Position numbers and translations under genes: made by a program. The notes below the pieces were generated by a model. That model did not search any database. It was not told the DNA's origin and was given only the letters and a program-made list of their open reading frames with translations. Below are positions 36,353-46,657 of a stretch of DNA of 64,000 nt, piece by piece (the stretch's first letter is position 1; every line of letters begins with the position of its first letter). The stretch lies in assembly GCF_017254865.1 (NCBI RefSeq), contig NZ_JAFKCV010000012.1, positions 52,687-116,686 on the forward strand. The letters run 5' to 3'. Origin of the DNA: Bowmanella dokdonensis (GTDB lineage Bacteria > Pseudomonadota > Gammaproteobacteria > Enterobacterales > Alteromonadaceae).

Positions 36353-38653
36353 ATGACCATGTTCACCTCACGAAAAACCCTCTGTGCCCTGGCTGTCACC
36401 AGCGCCCTGATCGGCGCCATGCCGGTGATGGCCCAGGAGCAGGGTAACAACGAAGAAGATAAGAAAACAAAGGGTCTGGAACGCATCGAAGTCACCGCCC
36501 GTAAAACAGTAGAAAGCATCCAGGAAGTGCCGGTGGCCGTTACCTCCATCGGCGCCATGGAACTGATGGAAAAAGGCATTTCGGTGCTGACCGAAGTTCA
36601 ACAGTTCTCACCCAACACCACCTTGCAGACCAGCAGGGGAACCAACTCCACCCTGACCGCCTTTATCCGTGGCGTTGGCCAGCAGGATCCGCTGTGGGGT
36701 TATGAGCCAGGCGTGGGTATCTATATTGATGATGTGTATATTGCGCGGCCTCAGGGGGCGGTACTGGATCTGCTTGATGTACAGCGGATCGAAATTCTGC
36801 GCGGCCCACAGGGCACCCTGTATGGCAAGAACACTATAGGCGGTGCGGTCAAGTATGTAACCAAACCCATGAGCGGCGGTACCGAATTCAAGGTCCAGGG
36901 CACGGTGGGTTCCTACGGACAGCGTGATGCCAAGGTTACCGGGCAGATCCCCTTGGTGGAGGACACATTGTTCCTCGGTTTTGGATATGCCAACCTGAAT
37001 CGCGACGGCTTCGGTGAGTTTCTGGTGGCGCCGGCCGGCGAGGACCGGGAAAACTACAATAAGGATCTGCAGGCCTATCGTCTGACCCTGGAATATCAAC
37101 CCATGGACGATCTGTTCATGCGTCTGAGCTACGACAGGACGGATGACAAATCCAACGCCAAAGGGGGCTATCGCCTGCTTCCCAGCATCGTTACCGATGC
37201 TCCCGTGCCTGACAGTGTGTTTGACTCCTACACCAGCCTGCCAACCTGGAACGAGGTGGAACTGGAAGGCATCAGCCTGATGATCAACTGGGATGCCTCA
37301 GACAACCTGTCATTGAAATACATAGGATCATCCAGGGAAGGTTACTCGCCCACCAATATCGATTTCGACAATACGCCCGCCAAAGTCTTTGATGTGCCGG
37401 CATTTTATGATGACGAGAATACCAGTCACGAACTGCAAGCCAATTATCAGGGCGAGAATTACAGCCTGGTCAGCGGTCTTTATTACTATGATGGCGAATC
37501 CTGCGGACACTTCGACGCCATACTCGGCATCCTAGGCCAGTCACTGGGTGCACCGGGACTGACCCGTGAAGTCATCGGCTGCAACAATTCGAAGAGCTGG
37601 GCGGCCTATACCCAGGCATCCATCGATATCACCAGGCAACTATCACTGACGCTCGGTGCCCGATATACGGACGAAGAGAAAGAAGCCTGGGTGGGCAACG
37701 GCCTGATTTTCGACAACGTTTATCCTGAAGACGGCTGGGTGGATGGCTATGACAGGCCGGGCAACCCGGGCGATGAGCTGGTACCCAGGGTGCTGGGCAC
37801 CGACACCGACGGTGACGGCGTGCTGGACGCACCCAAGAGCGAGAGTTGGAACCAGTTTTCGCCCCGTATTGGTCTTGAATTCCAGGCGACCCCGGATGTC
37901 ATGCTGTTTGCCAGCTACTCCCAGGGATTCAAATCCGGTACCTTTAACCCCAGGGCGACGGTAAATGAACCGGCGGCCGATCCTGAGATCGTAGATTCCA
38001 TTGAAGTGGGGATGAAAGCGGACTTATCCGACACAGTGCGCACCAACGTGACAATCTTTTCCCTGGACCATAAGGATCGCCAGTATATTGGTATCGTGCC
38101 GGACCCGGATGACCCGTCCGCCCTGAACCAGTATCTGGATAACGTGGCAACGTCTACCGCCAAGGGTTTGGAAGCGGAAGTCACCTATGCGGCTTCTGAG
38201 AGCCTGACTCTGAACATGGCCTTCGGTTACCTCAACGGTGAAATCAAGGAAAACAATGCCATTCCGCCTCTGCTGGGATTGGCCAATACACCGGAAATCA
38301 CCCTGAACCTGGCCGCTGATTATGTGCTGGACACCGACATCGGCAGCTTCGTATTCAATGCAAACTACTATATGCGTGATGATTATCGCTTGTTTGAAAC
38401 CAGCGATCTGCTTACTCAGGATCAGTACGGCATCGTAAATATGAGCGTCACCTGGGAAAGCCTTGACGGTAAGTGGTTCGGTGGCCTGCATGGCAAGAAC
38501 CTGACCAACGAGGAGTACCTGGTAGGCGGCTATGACTTTGTGGGTATCGCAGAAGATGGCAGCTATATTCCGGGATTGGGCGGAGATCTCACGCTGATCG
38601 GTTACTACGGCGATCCGCGCACGGTCAGCCTGACTTTTGGCTATCGCTTCTAG
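36353..38653 (+). CDS. TonB-dependent outer-membrane receptor
   Basis: This is a 22-strand-type barrel for energy-dependent uptake. The 766-residue product starts MTMFTSRKTLCALAVTSALI behind GAAGGA, with a signal peptide ending at VMAQ. A TonB-box-like ERIEVTARK, a plug domain with RGVGQQDPLWGYEPGVGIYI and IEILRGPQGTLYGKNTIGGA follow, and the protein ends with the aromatic C-terminus LTFGYRF. It belongs to the large marine IroMut/Fe-type TonB group often used for complex organic substrates. The substrate is unknown. The gene diverges from the PHB operon, so uptake of PHB-related oligomers is a possibility but unproven. Confidence 0.9.
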   Translation: MTMFTSRKTLCALAVTSALIGAMPVMAQEQGNNEEDKKTKGLERIEVTARKTVESIQEVPVAVTSIGAMELMEKGISVLTEVQQFSPNTTLQTSRGTNSTLTAFIRGVGQQDPLWGYEPGVGIYIDDVYIARPQGAVLDLLDVQRIEILRGPQGTLYGKNTIGGAVKYVTKPMSGGTEFKVQGTVGSYGQRDAKVTGQIPLVEDTLFLGFGYANLNRDGFGEFLVAPAGEDRENYNKDLQAYRLTLEYQPMDDLFMRLSYDRTDDKSNAKGGYRLLPSIVTDAPVPDSVFDSYTSLPTWNEVELEGISLMINWDASDNLSLKYIGSSREGYSPTNIDFDNTPAKVFDVPAFYDDENTSHELQANYQGENYSLVSGLYYYDGESCGHFDAILGILGQSLGAPGLTREVIGCNNSKSWAAYTQASIDITRQLSLTLGARYTDEEKEAWVGNGLIFDNVYPEDGWVDGYDRPGNPGDELVPRVLGTDTDGDGVLDAPKSESWNQFSPRIGLEFQATPDVMLFASYSQGFKSGTFNPRATVNEPAADPEIVDSIEVGMKADLSDTVRTNVTIFSLDHKDRQYIGIVPDPDDPSALNQYLDNVATSTAKGLEAEVTYAASESLTLNMAFGYLNGEIKENNAIPPLLGLANTPEITLNLAADYVLDTDIGSFVFNANYYMRDDYRLFETSDLLTQDQYGIVNMSVTWESLDGKWFGGLHGKNLTNEEYLVGGYDFVGIAEDGSYIPGLGGDLTLIGYYGDPRTVSLTFGYRF

Positions 38654-38668
38654 AAGCGTGACCATAAC

Positions 38669-38695
38669 AAGGGGCGGATTGGATCCGCCCCTTTT
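38669..38695 (+). terminator. Terminator behind the TonB receptor gene
   Basis: AAGGGGCGGAT-TGG-ATCCGCCCCTT is an 11-bp stem followed by TT. A second small inverted repeat, CTAAGCA-TT-TGCTTAG (38704-38719), lies just beyond it, before crbR. Confidence 0.85.
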
Positions 38696-38813
38696 CTATT
38701 CCACTAAGCATTTGCTTAGCTGCTATAGTCCCAGATGTTTAGTGGCATGGGTATTTGATCTCTTGCCCTTTGTGCATGATAGTAAGCCCCAGTCAATTTT
38801 GAGTAGTTCCCCT

Positions 38814-39455
38814 ATGAGCCAGGCCCGCGCCATTATCGCCGACGATCACCCGCTGTTTCGCAGCGCTATGAAACAGGCTGTGCTCAGCGCCCTGGGGGGG
38901 GAAATTCTGGAAACAGCGAATCTGGGTGACACCCTTAAAATGCTGGAAACGCAGGCCAGTGTGGAACTGGTCTTCCTGGATTTAAATATGCCGGGCAACC
39001 AGGGGCTGACCGGGCTTACCTGCATTCGTAACGCCTTTCCCAGCGTGCAGGTACTGATAGTCTCAGCCGAGGAAGATCCCGATATCATACGCCGGGCAAT
39101 GGATTTCGGCGCCAGTGGTTATATCCCCAAATCCGCACCGCTGGAACGTATCGAACAAGCGGTCACTCAGGTACTGGATGGCGAGCCGTGGCTGCCGGAC
39201 GATCTGCAAAACCTGGTTGGACAGAGCGTCGATCGGGAAAACCGGCAGTTTGCCGAGAAACTGGCCCTGTTGACCCCGCATCAGTTCAAAGTGTTGTGCA
39301 TGCTGGCGGACGGGCTGCTGAACAAGCAGATAGCCTACGAGATGGACGTCCAGGAAACCACCATCAAACAGCATGTATCGGCGATCCTCAGAAAACTGCA
39401 AGTCATTAACCGCACCCAGGCGGGGGTCTTGTTTAAGCGCTTTATGGAGCGTTAA
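38814..39455 (+). CDS. crbR: LuxR-family response regulator, CrbR-like
   Basis: The 213-residue product has a receiver domain (acidic pair in IADDHPLF, phospho-acceptor Asp in LVFLDLNMPG, conserved Lys in GYIPKSAP) and a C-terminal LuxR/NarL helix-turn-helix (LTPHQFKVLCMLADGLLNKQ, residues about 150-170). The convergent neighbour is an SLC5-containing hybrid histidine kinase of the CrbS type, so this is probably CrbR, which activates acs (acetyl-CoA synthetase) in Vibrio and Pseudomonas. The upstream in-frame extension begins inside the TonB gene and was rejected. The ribosome-binding site is weak. Confidence 0.85.
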   Translation: MSQARAIIADDHPLFRSAMKQAVLSALGGEILETANLGDTLKMLETQASVELVFLDLNMPGNQGLTGLTCIRNAFPSVQVLIVSAEEDPDIIRRAMDFGASGYIPKSAPLERIEQAVTQVLDGEPWLPDDLQNLVGQSVDRENRQFAEKLALLTPHQFKVLCMLADGLLNKQIAYEMDVQETTIKQHVSAILRKLQVINRTQAGVLFKRFMER

Positions 39456-39508
39456 TGCTTAGCCCCTGGAATAAAAATCTTTAATTAACAAATAGTTGAG
39501 TTATTCTC

Positions 39509-39550
39509 GTCACTCGTCACTCGTCACTCGTCACTCGTCACTCGTCACTC
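39509..39550 (-). repeat. Six exact 7-bp units behind crbS (GAGTGAC on its strand)
   Basis: Six exact GTCACTC copies end directly at the crbS stop codon (39551). This is the same unit as behind yciK. The crbR side of this convergent pair has no array. Confidence 0.92.
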
Positions 39551-42500
39551 CTAGAGCAACGTCTTAATCAGCCGTTTCATGGCACCGGCCTTGAGGGGTT
39601 TGTGCAGGAAGCTGAATCCGGCATCGATAGCCTGCTCACGAACAGATTCTTCATAATTGGCCGAATTGAGGATCGTCGGCACTTTGCATTGCCATTGCTG
39701 ATACAGCACCTGCGCCAGATCCGTGCCGATAGCGCCATGATCCAGATGATAGTCGATAATGAGCAGGGAAGGGGCCGACGGCATGGCTTGTATGGCCTCC
39801 TGCTGATTGGACGCCGTGTGCACTTTTGCTCCCCACTGCCGGAACACCTGAGCCATGGCGGCCAGGATCTGTGGTTCGTTGTCTATCAACAATACGCTCT
39901 TGTCTTTGAGCCACTGAGTGCGATCGCCGCTTTCTTGCGCCGGCAACTGCATGTGGGTCAGATGGGCGGTGCCCTGTGGCAGCCTGAGCGCAAAGCAGGT
40001 GCCTTTACCCACGTTGGACTGGAGTTGGATTTCATGGCCGAGCAGGTTACTGATCCGCTCGACTATGGTCAGCCCAAGACCGAGTCCCTGTTTGTTGTCC
40101 TGGTTGAGCTGGTGAAACTCATTGAATATGGCCCGCTGCTGTTCCTGCGGTATGCCGGGTCCCGTATCCCAGACCTGGATACTCAGGTGCTTTTCCTGTC
40201 TTCTCGCACCAATCAGCACCTTACCACTGTGGGTATAGCGGATCGCATTCGACACCAGATTTTGCAACACCCGGCGCAACAGTTTTTTATCTGACACCAC
40301 CTGCAGGTTGCAGGGACGATAGCGTAACGCCAGACCTTTTTGCTGTGCCAGCAGTCTGAACTCTGCCACCAGTGGATCAAGAATCTCCCCCAGGGCAAAC
40401 TGCTGGCGGTTGACCTGTAAGACCCCGGAGTCCAGCCGGGTCATATCCAGCAGCATGCCGAGCAGCTCTTCGGCATTGTTCAGGGATTGTTGCAGCCCCC
40501 GGGCCAATTCCAGCTGTTGTGGACCCTTGGCCTGCTGAGAAATCATGCCCGCAAACAGGGAGGCGGCATTAAATGGCTGCATCAGATCATGCCCGGCGGC
40601 GGCCAGAAAGCGGGTCTTGCTGTCGTTGGCCTTTTCCGCGTCCTGTTTGGCTTTTTCCAGGGCCTGATTGGTGTGTTGCAACTGCTCCGTGCGTTCCTGG
40701 ACCCGCAGCTCCAGGGTTTGCTTGGCTTCCTGCAAGGCACGCTGGGTTTGCACGTGTTCGGTAATATCGCTGTAGGTGGTAACAAAGCCGCCGCCCGGCA
40801 TAGGATTGCCGTGTAATTCTATTACCCGATCGTCAAACTGGGTCCTGACATATTTATAGGAGCTGCCGCGACGAATGTGTTCCAGGCGCTTAGCGACTTC
40901 CCGCTCCACATCGTCCACCTCACCGAGCATGCCACGGCCGGCGTTATAGCGAAGAATCTCCTCCAGCGGCAGACCGGCGCGGATGAAGCCTGCAGGGTAG
41001 GCGAACAGTTCTATGTATCTCTGGTTCCAGGCCAGCAGTTTCAGATGCCTGTCCACCACACTGATGCCCTGCTCAATATGTTCCACCGAGGATTGCAACA
41101 GTTCATAGTTGAACTGGTAGCTCTGACTGGCTTCCTCCACCAGGCCCACCAGTTCATCCAGGGCCACCTGATGCTGCTCGGTGATGGCCGACAGCAGGAT
41201 CCTGGCGCTGGCCGTGCCCACATGGGCTGCCAGCTCTCTTTCCACCCGCTGAATCAACTGGCCGCTGGCATAGCTCAGTGGATTGCCCTGCCGGATACTG
41301 TCTGTCAGGCTGGCATACTGTCTGTCGGGCAGCACTTTTCTGCTGACCGCCAGCAGGGCAGAAATCTTGATGGTGGGGACAATGGGCTGCCGGTCATCCA
41401 GAATACCTGCATTTGACTTGAATCCGCCGCGTAACAGGCTGACCAGCAGATAGCTGCAAAGATTCGCTGCCAGCGATAACAGCACGCCCTGACTCAGCGC
41501 CAGATCGGAAGGGGGGAGCTCAAAGTAATAGCTGGACTGAATACTGGGCCACAGCAGCCACCACAGCCAGCCCATACAGCCGCAAACGATGCCGGAAAAG
41601 GCGGCCAGCCGGCTGCTGTTTGGCCAATACAAGGCAAACAACATGGCCGGGGCCAGTTGGGCCAGCAGGGCCATGGCGATAATGCCGCTGTTCACCAGCG
41701 GTGCAGTCTGACTCAGGTATTGGGAATAAAGAAAAGACAGCCCGATGACCAGCAGTACCGTGAGTCTGCGGATATTGAGCAGGCTGGCCGGCCGCAGGGC
41801 CTGATGCTGATCGGCGCGAAAGTGCAGTTTGAGCCACAGGGGCGTGATCAGGTTGTTGGCCATCATCACACCCATGGCCAGGGTGGCCACGATCACCATG
41901 CTGGTGGCCGCCGACAAGCCGCCAATGTAGGCCACCAGGGTAGTGAACTGGCTCTGAGCCAACATGGGCAGGGCCAGCACATAGGTATCGGCGTTGACTT
42001 CGGGCAACAGCAGTTTTCCGGCCAGGGCAACGGGCAGAATAAACAGGTTGATGGCAAACAGATACAGGGGGAACAGCCAGCGGGCTCTTTTCAGCTCAAG
42101 CTCGCCGTTGTTCTCAATGTAATTGATATGGAACTGCCGGGGCAGGCAGAACATGGACAGGAATCCCAGCAACATATGGCAGAGGTACACCAGGGGCGCA
42201 AAGTCACTTTCCAGCACGGCTTTCGCCTGTGGTGCCTGTTGTACCTTGCCCAGCATATCCAGCACGCCGTCAAACATCTGGTAACAGACGAACAGACCCA
42301 CCAGCAGAAAGGCCAGCAACTTGACAATAGATTCAAAGGCAATGGCCAGCATCAACCCTGGATGTTTTTCTGTCAGGCTCAGGTTACGCGTACCAAAAAG
42401 GATGGCAAAACCCGCCATCAGCAAGGCCACATAAAAACTCACACCCCCCGGCCATTGGGGCTGGGTGTCGGTCAGCAACTGAACGCTGGTGGTGACCGCA

Positions 42501-42901
42501 TCCAGTTGCAGGGCGGTGTAGGGCACCACGCCGAAAAAACAGATCAGGGTGACAAAGGCCGCGATGAAGTGGGATTTCTTGTACTGAATACCGATAAAGT
42601 CTGCCAGCGAACTGACGTTATGCTGCTGACACAGACGGATGATCTTAAGCAGCAGCGGATAGCCTAACGCAAAGGCCAGTACGCTGCCCACATAGGTAGG
42701 GGTGAACGCCCAGCCATAGGTGGCCGATTGGGCCGTGGTGCCAAAAAACGCCCAGGACGTGCAATGGACGCCCAGCGCCAGGCTGTATATAAGCGGGCGC
42801 TGCTCGGTGCCACGATGAAACCGATCGCCCCAGAATCCCACTGCAAATAACAGGGCCAGAAAGGCCACGGCTAGCAGAGTCAACAGCCAGATACTGAACA
42901 T
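39551..42901 (-). CDS. crbS: SLC5-domain hybrid sensor histidine kinase, CrbS-like
   Basis: The 1116-residue product joins an N-terminal sodium:solute symporter-like domain (about 12 helices, residues 1-500), a PAS domain (about 610-720, VEHIEQGISVVDRHLKLLAW), a coiled coil, HisKA with phospho-acceptor in AAAGHDLMQPFNAA, HATPase (NLVSNAIRYTHSG, DTGPGIPQEQ, GLGLGLTIVERI) and a C-terminal receiver (LLIIDYHLD). This is the architecture of CrbS, which drives the acetate switch with CrbR. The ligand sensed by the transporter domain is not known from sequence. It faces crbR tail to tail. Confidence 0.9.
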   Translation of the reverse strand: MFSIWLLTLLAVAFLALLFAVGFWGDRFHRGTEQRPLIYSLALGVHCTSWAFFGTTAQSATYGWAFTPTYVGSVLAFALGYPLLLKIIRLCQQHNVSSLADFIGIQYKKSHFIAAFVTLICFFGVVPYTALQLDAVTTSVQLLTDTQPQWPGGVSFYVALLMAGFAILFGTRNLSLTEKHPGLMLAIAFESIVKLLAFLLVGLFVCYQMFDGVLDMLGKVQQAPQAKAVLESDFAPLVYLCHMLLGFLSMFCLPRQFHINYIENNGELELKRARWLFPLYLFAINLFILPVALAGKLLLPEVNADTYVLALPMLAQSQFTTLVAYIGGLSAATSMVIVATLAMGVMMANNLITPLWLKLHFRADQHQALRPASLLNIRRLTVLLVIGLSFLYSQYLSQTAPLVNSGIIAMALLAQLAPAMLFALYWPNSSRLAAFSGIVCGCMGWLWWLLWPSIQSSYYFELPPSDLALSQGVLLSLAANLCSYLLVSLLRGGFKSNAGILDDRQPIVPTIKISALLAVSRKVLPDRQYASLTDSIRQGNPLSYASGQLIQRVERELAAHVGTASARILLSAITEQHQVALDELVGLVEEASQSYQFNYELLQSSVEHIEQGISVVDRHLKLLAWNQRYIELFAYPAGFIRAGLPLEEILRYNAGRGMLGEVDDVEREVAKRLEHIRRGSSYKYVRTQFDDRVIELHGNPMPGGGFVTTYSDITEHVQTQRALQEAKQTLELRVQERTEQLQHTNQALEKAKQDAEKANDSKTRFLAAAGHDLMQPFNAASLFAGMISQQAKGPQQLELARGLQQSLNNAEELLGMLLDMTRLDSGVLQVNRQQFALGEILDPLVAEFRLLAQQKGLALRYRPCNLQVVSDKKLLRRVLQNLVSNAIRYTHSGKVLIGARRQEKHLSIQVWDTGPGIPQEQQRAIFNEFHQLNQDNKQGLGLGLTIVERISNLLGHEIQLQSNVGKGTCFALRLPQGTAHLTHMQLPAQESGDRTQWLKDKSVLLIDNEPQILAAMAQVFRQWGAKVHTASNQQEAIQAMPSAPSLLIIDYHLDHGAIGTDLAQVLYQQWQCKVPTILNSANYEESVREQAIDAGFSFLHKPLKAGAMKRLIKTLL

Positions 42902-43023
42902 GACGGCGAACGGAGCAGGAAATCCATAAGAGCACTTTACCCTGCCTGTTTATCTGTGACCACCAGTTGGCGCGTAATTTGCTGTATTCCCTCAATTTGT
43001 CAATGTTTTGACCGGAGGGAAAG

Positions 43024-43662
43024 ATGCAGATTCAGACCGGAAGCACATTATTTGATTACCTGGACGACCCGGGCAAGGCCAGTCAGACCTTGCAGAAACT
43101 GGCGGAAAATCAGCATAAGCCGGTGGCACAGGACCTGGCCGGATTGCAGCAGGATCTGGATGACAACCGTCTGGATTACACCCTGGAAAAAATAGAGTCA
43201 GGAGAGTCGTCCATCAGCCTGCAGACGCTGGACAATATGATTGCTTTTCATTCCCGTCCCGCCAGTGAGGACCTGGGTGAGATGGCTGAACGTCTGGGCA
43301 TTAAAGGGGAGGTGGCAATCTCACTGGTAGACGGCAAGTGGCAGGTGGAGGGAGCCGACGCCGAGGGGGCCGATCCGGCCGTCGTCCGGCTTCAGCAATA
43401 CCTGGATGCCAATCAGGATCTGCAGAAGCGCCTGGACCAGTTAAACCGCTTGTCCGAGTTTTATGAGTGGGGCAAAACCCGAGAATACGCCACTGAACTG
43501 AAAACGGCCGGGATGGGGGAGTCGCAACTGGTGGATTATCTCAAGGCCAGTCGCGAACACCTGCTGGGCCTGGACAGCTTTAGTCTGTCGTCAGACGGCC
43601 TGAGTCTTCAGTCCAGGGGCCAGGCAGAAAGCCTGTATAATCAAGCCAGGGAAGATCTCTAA
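43024..43662 (+). CDS. Hypothetical protein
   Basis: The 212-residue product starts MQIQTGSTLFDYLDDPGKAS, three bases after a strong GGAGGGAAAG. It is acidic, soluble and mostly helical in appearance, with Asp/Glu/Leu/Gln-rich stretches such as RLQQYLDANQDLQKRLDQLN, and has no signal peptide or membrane segment. I do not recognise the family. It stands alone between crbS (divergent) and a chemoreceptor gene (convergent). The good ribosome-binding site and codon use support a real gene. Confidence 0.75.
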   Translation: MQIQTGSTLFDYLDDPGKASQTLQKLAENQHKPVAQDLAGLQQDLDDNRLDYTLEKIESGESSISLQTLDNMIAFHSRPASEDLGEMAERLGIKGEVAISLVDGKWQVEGADAEGADPAVVRLQQYLDANQDLQKRLDQLNRLSEFYEWGKTREYATELKTAGMGESQLVDYLKASREHLLGLDSFSLSSDGLSLQSRGQAESLYNQAREDL

Positions 43663-43680
43663 ACAACAGCATCAGTCCGC

Positions 43681-45603
43681 TTATCTTTTCTGGCTGAAGC
43701 TATCCACCAACTCTTCCAGGTCGCTTGAGACTTTATCCAGTTTCTCGCTGGCCTGCGCCAGGCGCCCGGCTGCATCGGCGCTGGTCTGTGTGGCTTGCTG
43801 GATATTCTGAAGATTATCGCTGACACGGTGGATGGAGGCATTCTGTTGTTCGGTGGCCCTCGCCACGGACTGATTCTCCTCGCGAATGGCATCAATCCCT
43901 GATTTGATTTGTTGCAGGCTGTCGGTGGTCTGCAGGATTTTCTCCACTGCTGAGTCAAAACCCGCCCGGCTGGTTTCCATTGCGTTGACCGCATTGTGGG
44001 CACTTTGCTGGAGGGATTCGATCAGGGTTTTGATCTTCTCGGTGGACTGGGCAGTTCGACCGGCCAGTTCACGTACTTCATCGGCTACCACCGCAAAACC
44101 ACGCCCCTGTTCCCCGGCACGGGCAGACTCGATGGCGGCATTCAGAGCCAGCAGGTTGGTCTGTTCCGAGACCCCGCGGATCACCTCCACAATATCGCCG
44201 ATAGACTGGGTTTCCTTGGCCAACTGACCGATGGTTTCCGCGACATTTTCCACATCCTGCTCCAGTTTCAACATCTGCTCCTTGGTCTGCAGGGCGGTTT
44301 GCTGGCCACTTTGCGACTGCAGACTGGCCTGCTGGGCACCGCTGGCAGCATTGGCCGCCATGCCCGCTACCTCGGCAATACTCTGGTCCAGTTCGCCGAT
44401 GGTGTGGGTAATCTGGTCAATGCTGGTAACCAGATGTTCCATCTGCTCGGCTGTGGTGGTGGACTCGGCCAGGGTCTGTTCTGCGGTATGCTTGAGGGTA
44501 TGGCTGGAGTCCGCCACCCGGCTGACGGTCTGCTGGATGCGTGCGGTAAAGCGGTTGAAGCCCGATGCCAGTTGCCGGATCTCCGGTTCGCCTTTCTCCG
44601 GCAGGCGGTAGTTGAGATCGCCCTGACCATCCCCCAGTTGTTTAAACAACTGGGCGAGGTTGTCCAATGGCTTGCTAATAGAGCCGGCCAGGTAGCGCAG
44701 CAAAAACGCTGCCAGGATCAGCACCAACAGTACGCCTATCAGAATTCGCCAGAAGGCCTGATAAAGCTCGGCCAGTACCTCTGACTCGGGCACCTGCGCC
44801 ACCACAAACCAGCCCATGCTGGGCACGTAGCTGGAAGAAAGCATCAATTCCTGCCCGTCTTTCACCACCCGCGCCATATTAAAATCGTTTTGGTTCAACA
44901 GGCTTGCCGCTGCTTGTTCGTCGAACAGGCTGGTCAGACTGGCTTGTTGCACCAGTGTTTGATCCTGGTGCAGCATCACTTGTCCGCTGGCATCGGTGAT
45001 AAAGATAAAACCGCTTTGTTCGATTCTGAACTGATTGATCATGCCGGTCATATCATCCAGGCTTTTGGCCAGCCCGGACAGGCCACGGCCGTTTGTCTGC
45101 TGAAAGTTGACAAAGAGTTTGACCTCGCCGGTGGTGGGCTCCTGAAAGATACTTAGCAACTCTGCCTGGCCTGAGTCGGTAAAGGCAAAAAACCAGCCAT
45201 CCTGTTGCCGGTTAAGTTCGCGCAAAAAGCCCTCCTGATTCCAGTAACGGGCCGTCTGCCTGTCGGCAAATGAAGCCGTCACCAGATCAAAATCCCGGGT
45301 CACCCTGCCCAAAAGGTCAATCAGCACCTGTTCGTTGTCCCGGCTGTTACGCGCTGCCCAGTCGAGAATAAAGGGATTGGAGGCAATCTGGCGGCTGACA
45401 GCCTTGAGGACGGCAATTTCGCCGTCGATAAAATTGCGGATCTGCATGACTTTGGCGGGCAGTTCAGACTCCAGTGTCCGTCTTTCGATCACATCGGCGG
45501 CGTGGATGGCGGACAGCAATCCGACAAGGATACCCACCAGCACAGCAATGGCCGTACCTGAATAGGTAATTTTCTGACGCAGGGAGAGTTTTAGTGATGC
45601 CAT
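43681..45603 (-). CDS. Methyl-accepting chemotaxis protein
   Basis: The 640-residue product is a membrane chemoreceptor: N-terminal helix (residues 14-32), a periplasmic dCache-like sensor region (to about 285), a second helix (about 285-310), a HAMP segment ([20 protein letters not shown]), and a cytoplasmic signalling domain with the hairpin tip [20 protein letters not shown] and [20 protein letters not shown]. There is no NWETF-type CheR-binding pentapeptide at the C-terminus. The ligand is unknown; the PHB and carboxylate genes nearby make an organic-acid signal plausible. Confidence 0.93.
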   Translation of the reverse strand: MASLKLSLRQKITYSGTAIAVLVGILVGLLSAIHAADVIERRTLESELPAKVMQIRNFIDGEIAVLKAVSRQIASNPFILDWAARNSRDNEQVLIDLLGRVTRDFDLVTASFADRQTARYWNQEGFLRELNRQQDGWFFAFTDSGQAELLSIFQEPTTGEVKLFVNFQQTNGRGLSGLAKSLDDMTGMINQFRIEQSGFIFITDASGQVMLHQDQTLVQQASLTSLFDEQAAASLLNQNDFNMARVVKDGQELMLSSSYVPSMGWFVVAQVPESEVLAELYQAFWRILIGVLLVLILAAFLLRYLAGSISKPLDNLAQLFKQLGDGQGDLNYRLPEKGEPEIRQLASGFNRFTARIQQTVSRVADSSHTLKHTAEQTLAESTTTAEQMEHLVTSIDQITHTIGELDQSIAEVAGMAANAASGAQQASLQSQSGQQTALQTKEQMLKLEQDVENVAETIGQLAKETQSIGDIVEVIRGVSEQTNLLALNAAIESARAGEQGRGFAVVADEVRELAGRTAQSTEKIKTLIESLQQSAHNAVNAMETSRAGFDSAVEKILQTTDSLQQIKSGIDAIREENQSVARATEQQNASIHRVSDNLQNIQQATQTSADAAGRLAQASEKLDKVSSDLEELVDSFSQKR

Positions 45604-45700
45604 GGCGGGTGTGACAAATAAGTCTTAACCACAGCATAGGTAGACTTTTGCCCAAGCACCAGTTTGCCGGGCAAAAGATCAGTGTTATTAAGCAGTTAGT

Positions 45701-46597
45701 TCATGTCCCCGTCATTGCCCTGGCCACCTTGGACTGGGTGGGGCGTCCAAGGCTGGCGGTAATGGCATTGCCGGCTTTGACCAGCTTATTCAAATCCACC
45801 CCGGTGTCGATACCCATGCCGCTTAGCATATAGATCACATCCTCGGTGGCCACATTACCCGAGGCGCCTTTGGCATAAGGACAACCACCCAGACCCGCCA
45901 CCGCACTGTCGATGACCGATACGCCCTGTTGCAGGGCGACCAGGATATTGGCCAGGGCCTGACCATAAGTATCGTGAAAATGCACCGCCAGCTTGTCCAC
46001 AGAGACAGTGCGAGCCACGATTTCCAGCATCTGCTGGGTTTTCAGCGGCGTGCCGACGCCGATAGTGTCGCCCAGAGAGACCTCATAGCAGCCCATATCC
46101 AGCAACGCCCTGGTCACTTCAGCCACCTTATGGGCTGATATCTCGCCCTCATAGGGGCAGCCCAGCACACAGGACACATAGCCGCGGACCCGCTTGCCGG
46201 CGCGTTGCGCGGCCTCCATCACCGGCTCAAACCGCGCCAGGCTCTCGGCGATGCTGCAATTAATGTTCTTCTGGCTGAAGCTTTCCGAGGCGGCACCGAA
46301 GATAGCCACCTCGTCGGCACCGGCTTCCATGGCCGCTTCAAAGCCCTTCAGGTTAGGTGTGAGGGCCGAATAGGTCACGTCGGACTTTCGTCTGATGGCA
46401 GCGAACACCTGGGCACTGTCGGCCATCTGCGGCACCCACTTGGGCGACACAAAGCTGCCGGTTTCCACCATGCTCAGGCCGGCATCGGCCAGGGCTTCCA
46501 CCAGGGCGACTTTATCCGCCAGGGCGATCAGGCTTTTCTCATTTTGCAGTCCGTCGCGGGGACCGACTTCAACAATTTTGACTTTACTCGGGTACAT
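45701..46597 (-). CDS. liuE: Hydroxymethylglutaryl-CoA lyase
   Basis: This enzyme splits HMG-CoA to acetyl-CoA and acetoacetate, the last step of leucine breakdown. The 298-residue product has [12 protein letters not shown] near the N-terminus, metal-binding residues in [12 protein letters not shown], and the signature [19 protein letters not shown] with the active-site cysteine. It is the last gene of the liu operon. Its product acetoacetate meets the 3-hydroxybutyrate pathway encoded at 30-36 kb. Confidence 0.96.
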   Translation of the reverse strand: MYPSKVKIVEVGPRDGLQNEKSLIALADKVALVEALADAGLSMVETGSFVSPKWVPQMADSAQVFAAIRRKSDVTYSALTPNLKGFEAAMEAGADEVAIFGAASESFSQKNINCSIAESLARFEPVMEAAQRAGKRVRGYVSCVLGCPYEGEISAHKVAEVTRALLDMGCYEVSLGDTIGVGTPLKTQQMLEIVARTVSVDKLAVHFHDTYGQALANILVALQQGVSVIDSAVAGLGGCPYAKGASGNVATEDVIYMLSGMGIDTGVDLNKLVKAGNAITASLGRPTQSKVARAMTGT

Positions 46598-46657
46598 AGG
46601 TAATCAATGCTTTTAAAGTGTTCAGTTATCACAGGCAAGTTGGCAGTTGCCAACTGC

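Noticed and set aside
39509..39550. Possible CRISPR array
   Set aside because: The units are 7 bp with no spacers, so these are tandem repeats. No cas gene is in the window.
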